Shown here: one piece after another, positions 14,387-15,634 of the stretch
Numbering within the stretch: position 1 is the stretch's first letter
Layout of the letters: each line of letters begins with the position of its first letter
Assembly (NCBI GenBank): GCA_017537105.1
Contig: JAFWBZ010000136.1
Span: 1-15,634 of the forward strand
Length of the DNA stretch: 15,634 bases
Source of the DNA: Clostridia bacterium
Lineage (GTDB): Bacteria; Bacillota; Clostridia; Christensenellales; Aristaeellaceae
Reading direction: 5' to 3'
Notes under the pieces: generated by a model
What the model was told of the DNA's origin: nothing
The model's input: the letters and a program-made list of their open reading frames with translations, nothing else
Database searches by the model: none
Made by a program: the position numbers and the translations under genes

Positions 14387-15562
14387 ATGAATAGAAATGC
14401 GCGGGATTCCCGGCGCCGATCGGATTCCTGGTTCAAGCGTCAGATCCACCAAAGACCACTGCCGGCCTGGCTGCTCGTTGCCATCGACGTGCTGCTGATC
14501 GGCATTTGCCTGGTGGTGTTTGCCCTGTTCCACCATGTGATTCCCCGTCGGGAAACCTCCACAGGTATGGTCTCGAGTCGCTACGCCAACGAAACGGTTG
14601 GCGAAGAGGCTGCATACAAGGCGGAAACATTTCCTGTGGCGAATGAATCCGGGGAATCCGTTGACAGTGTCGTGCAGGGAGCCGCTGACGCGGCGCAGGA
14701 GACGATCGTGAAGGAACCGGAGATTTCGAGTGAGCCTGCAGCAGAAGAAGAAACGGTAGAAATGGCTCCTGAGGCAACGGAGATCGTCGAGGAAGTGACT
14801 GGCTACTTTGGCAACAGATTCCCGGATAAGTTTACCGACGGCAAGGTCATTAAAACCGGCAGCAGCTATCAGAGCGCCAATGTCAATATCGCGCTTTCAA
14901 AGCACGAATACGAAGGTGCGACGTTCTATTATGCGGACATATATGTAAAGGATATCGAATGTCTGCGCACCGAATTTGCAGACGGGCAGTTCAGCAGGGG
15001 ACGGACTGAATGGCCAGTGGACATGAATCGGCGCGCGGGTGGCGTGCTCGCCGTCAACGGGGATTACTACGGCACGCGAACGGACGGCGTGGTAATCCGA
15101 AATGGAGAGCTGTACCGCGATAAGGACGTGACCATGGATGTCTGTGTCATCTACTGGGACGGCATTATGGAAACTTACAGTGCGCATCAGTTCCGTGCGA
15201 GGGCAGCCATGGAGAGTGGTGCTTATCAGGCGTGGCATTTCGGGCCAAGACTCCTGGATGACGAGGGCAAGCCCCTGCGCAATTTCAGCAATGCCAGCCT
15301 CGGCCCCAAGAACCCCCGTACCGTTCTGGGTTATTTTGAGCCGGGACACTACTGTTTTGTCGTGGTGGATGGCCGCTCTTCCACCTCCAGCGGTCTGACG
15401 ATCAAGGAGCTTGCAAAACTGATGTCCCAAATCGGGTGTAAACGCGCCTATAACATGGATGGCGGCGCAACTTCCATGATGGTGATCGGAGACAAGGTTG
15501 TCAGCAATCCGTACAATGGAGGCCGCCCCTCCAGTGATATTATCCTGATCGCAGATAAGTAG
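14387..15562 (+). CDS. Membrane-anchored phosphodiester glycosidase (NAGPA-domain) protein
   Basis: A 391-residue protein. The ATG at 14387 follows AGAGGA at 6-base spacing. A basic N-terminus precedes one membrane helix (about 27-47), then a low-complexity, Glu/Ala/Ser-rich linker (about 55-137), then the globular domain (about 160-390). The domain matches phosphodiester glycosidases (NAGPA, PF09992): NGDYYG (224-229), 'DGVVIRNGELY', 'PRTVLGYF', 'VVVDGRSSTSSGLTIKELA', the hallmark NMDGG (356-360), and 'RPSSDIIL' at the end. In bacteria such proteins are thought to cut sugar-phosphodiester links in wall polymers, capsule or related glycans. The linker would hold the domain away from the membrane on the outside. 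Base composition is visibly less GC-rich than its neighbours, and AT-ending codons are commoner, which may mean a different history. Confidence 0.88.
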   Translation: MNRNARDSRRRSDSWFKRQIHQRPLPAWLLVAIDVLLIGICLVVFALFHHVIPRRETSTGMVSSRYANETVGEEAAYKAETFPVANESGESVDSVVQGAADAAQETIVKEPEISSEPAAEEETVEMAPEATEIVEEVTGYFGNRFPDKFTDGKVIKTGSSYQSANVNIALSKHEYEGATFYYADIYVKDIECLRTEFADGQFSRGRTEWPVDMNRRAGGVLAVNGDYYGTRTDGVVIRNGELYRDKDVTMDVCVIYWDGIMETYSAHQFRARAAMESGAYQAWHFGPRLLDDEGKPLRNFSNASLGPKNPRTVLGYFEPGHYCFVVVDGRSSTSSGLTIKELAKLMSQIGCKRAYNMDGGATSMMVIGDKVVSNPYNGGRPSSDIILIADK

Positions 15563-15584
15563 GGAACACAGGGAGGCTTCACTC

Positions 15585-15634
15585 ATGCTGCGCAAGCTGT
15601 TGCCCCACGGCGCAATTATTCTTTCCGGAATGTA
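15585..15634 (+). CDS. Start of a small, probably membrane protein gene (truncated by window end)
   Basis: An ATG at 15585 follows GGGAGG (15571-15576) at 8-base spacing, 22 bases after the glycosidase stop. Only 16 codons are visible, beginning MLRKLLPHGAI, a basic then hydrophobic start that suits a membrane segment. The close spacing suggests an operon with the glycosidase gene. Nothing more can be said of function. Confidence 0.6.
   Translation, partial: MLRKLLPHGAIILSGM

Overview
The window is GC-rich, tightly packed bacterial DNA. It carries a spoVAC-spoVAD-spoVAE operon, a T-box leader and signal peptides of the short MKK(I/L) type. Together these point to an endospore-forming, high-GC member of the Clostridia (Bacillota). 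A Christensenellales-like lineage would fit, but that is only an inference from the style of the sequence. I saw no tRNA, rRNA, CRISPR array or transposase gene.

Layout. (1) 1-2700, plus strand: the 3' part of a gene for an E2/CAT-fold acyltransferase-like protein, then an acyl-CoA ligase-type adenylating enzyme, closed by a UUCG-loop terminator. (2) 2760-5129, plus strand: a secreted tannase-like esterase with a Gly/Met/Asp-rich insertion, closed by a strong bidirectional terminator. (3) 5144-8122, minus strand: a Cys-rich multi-pass membrane protein of unknown function with its own strong promoter. Upstream of it lie spoVAE, spoVAD and spoVAC in tightly overlapping order, and a 52-codon ORF whose stop overlaps the spoVAC start. 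(4) 8123-8441: a divergent intergenic region with a long GC-rich inverted-repeat element and a clear vegetative promoter reading right. (5) 8442-10864, plus strand: a translationally overlapping SGNH-like protein and MBOAT O-acyltransferase pair, the usual layout for acylation of an extracellular polymer. (6) 10925-14211, plus strand: a consensus promoter, a T-box riboswitch whose specifier reads UGG (Trp), then trpX-trpY-trpZ, an ABC tryptophan uptake system. (7) 14387-end, plus strand: a membrane-anchored phosphodiester glycosidase (NAGPA domain) and the first codons of another gene.

How the parts work together. The Trp T-box senses uncharged tRNA-Trp and would raise expression of the binding protein, permease and ATPase when tryptophan is scarce. 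SpoVAC/AD/AE move dipicolinic acid into the forespore and out again at germination. The SGNH/MBOAT pair would pass acyl groups across the membrane to a surface glycan. The secreted esterase and the glycosidase also act outside the membrane, so much of the window concerns the cell envelope or surroundings.

The best leads for something undescribed are: the 52-codon ORF coupled to spoVAC; the inverted-repeat element in front of it; the E2-like protein that has Glu where the catalytic His is expected; the Gly/Met/Asp-rich insertion in the esterase; and the 12-cysteine membrane protein beside spoVA. I do not see a clear-cut new multi-gene system. These are gene- and element-level leads.
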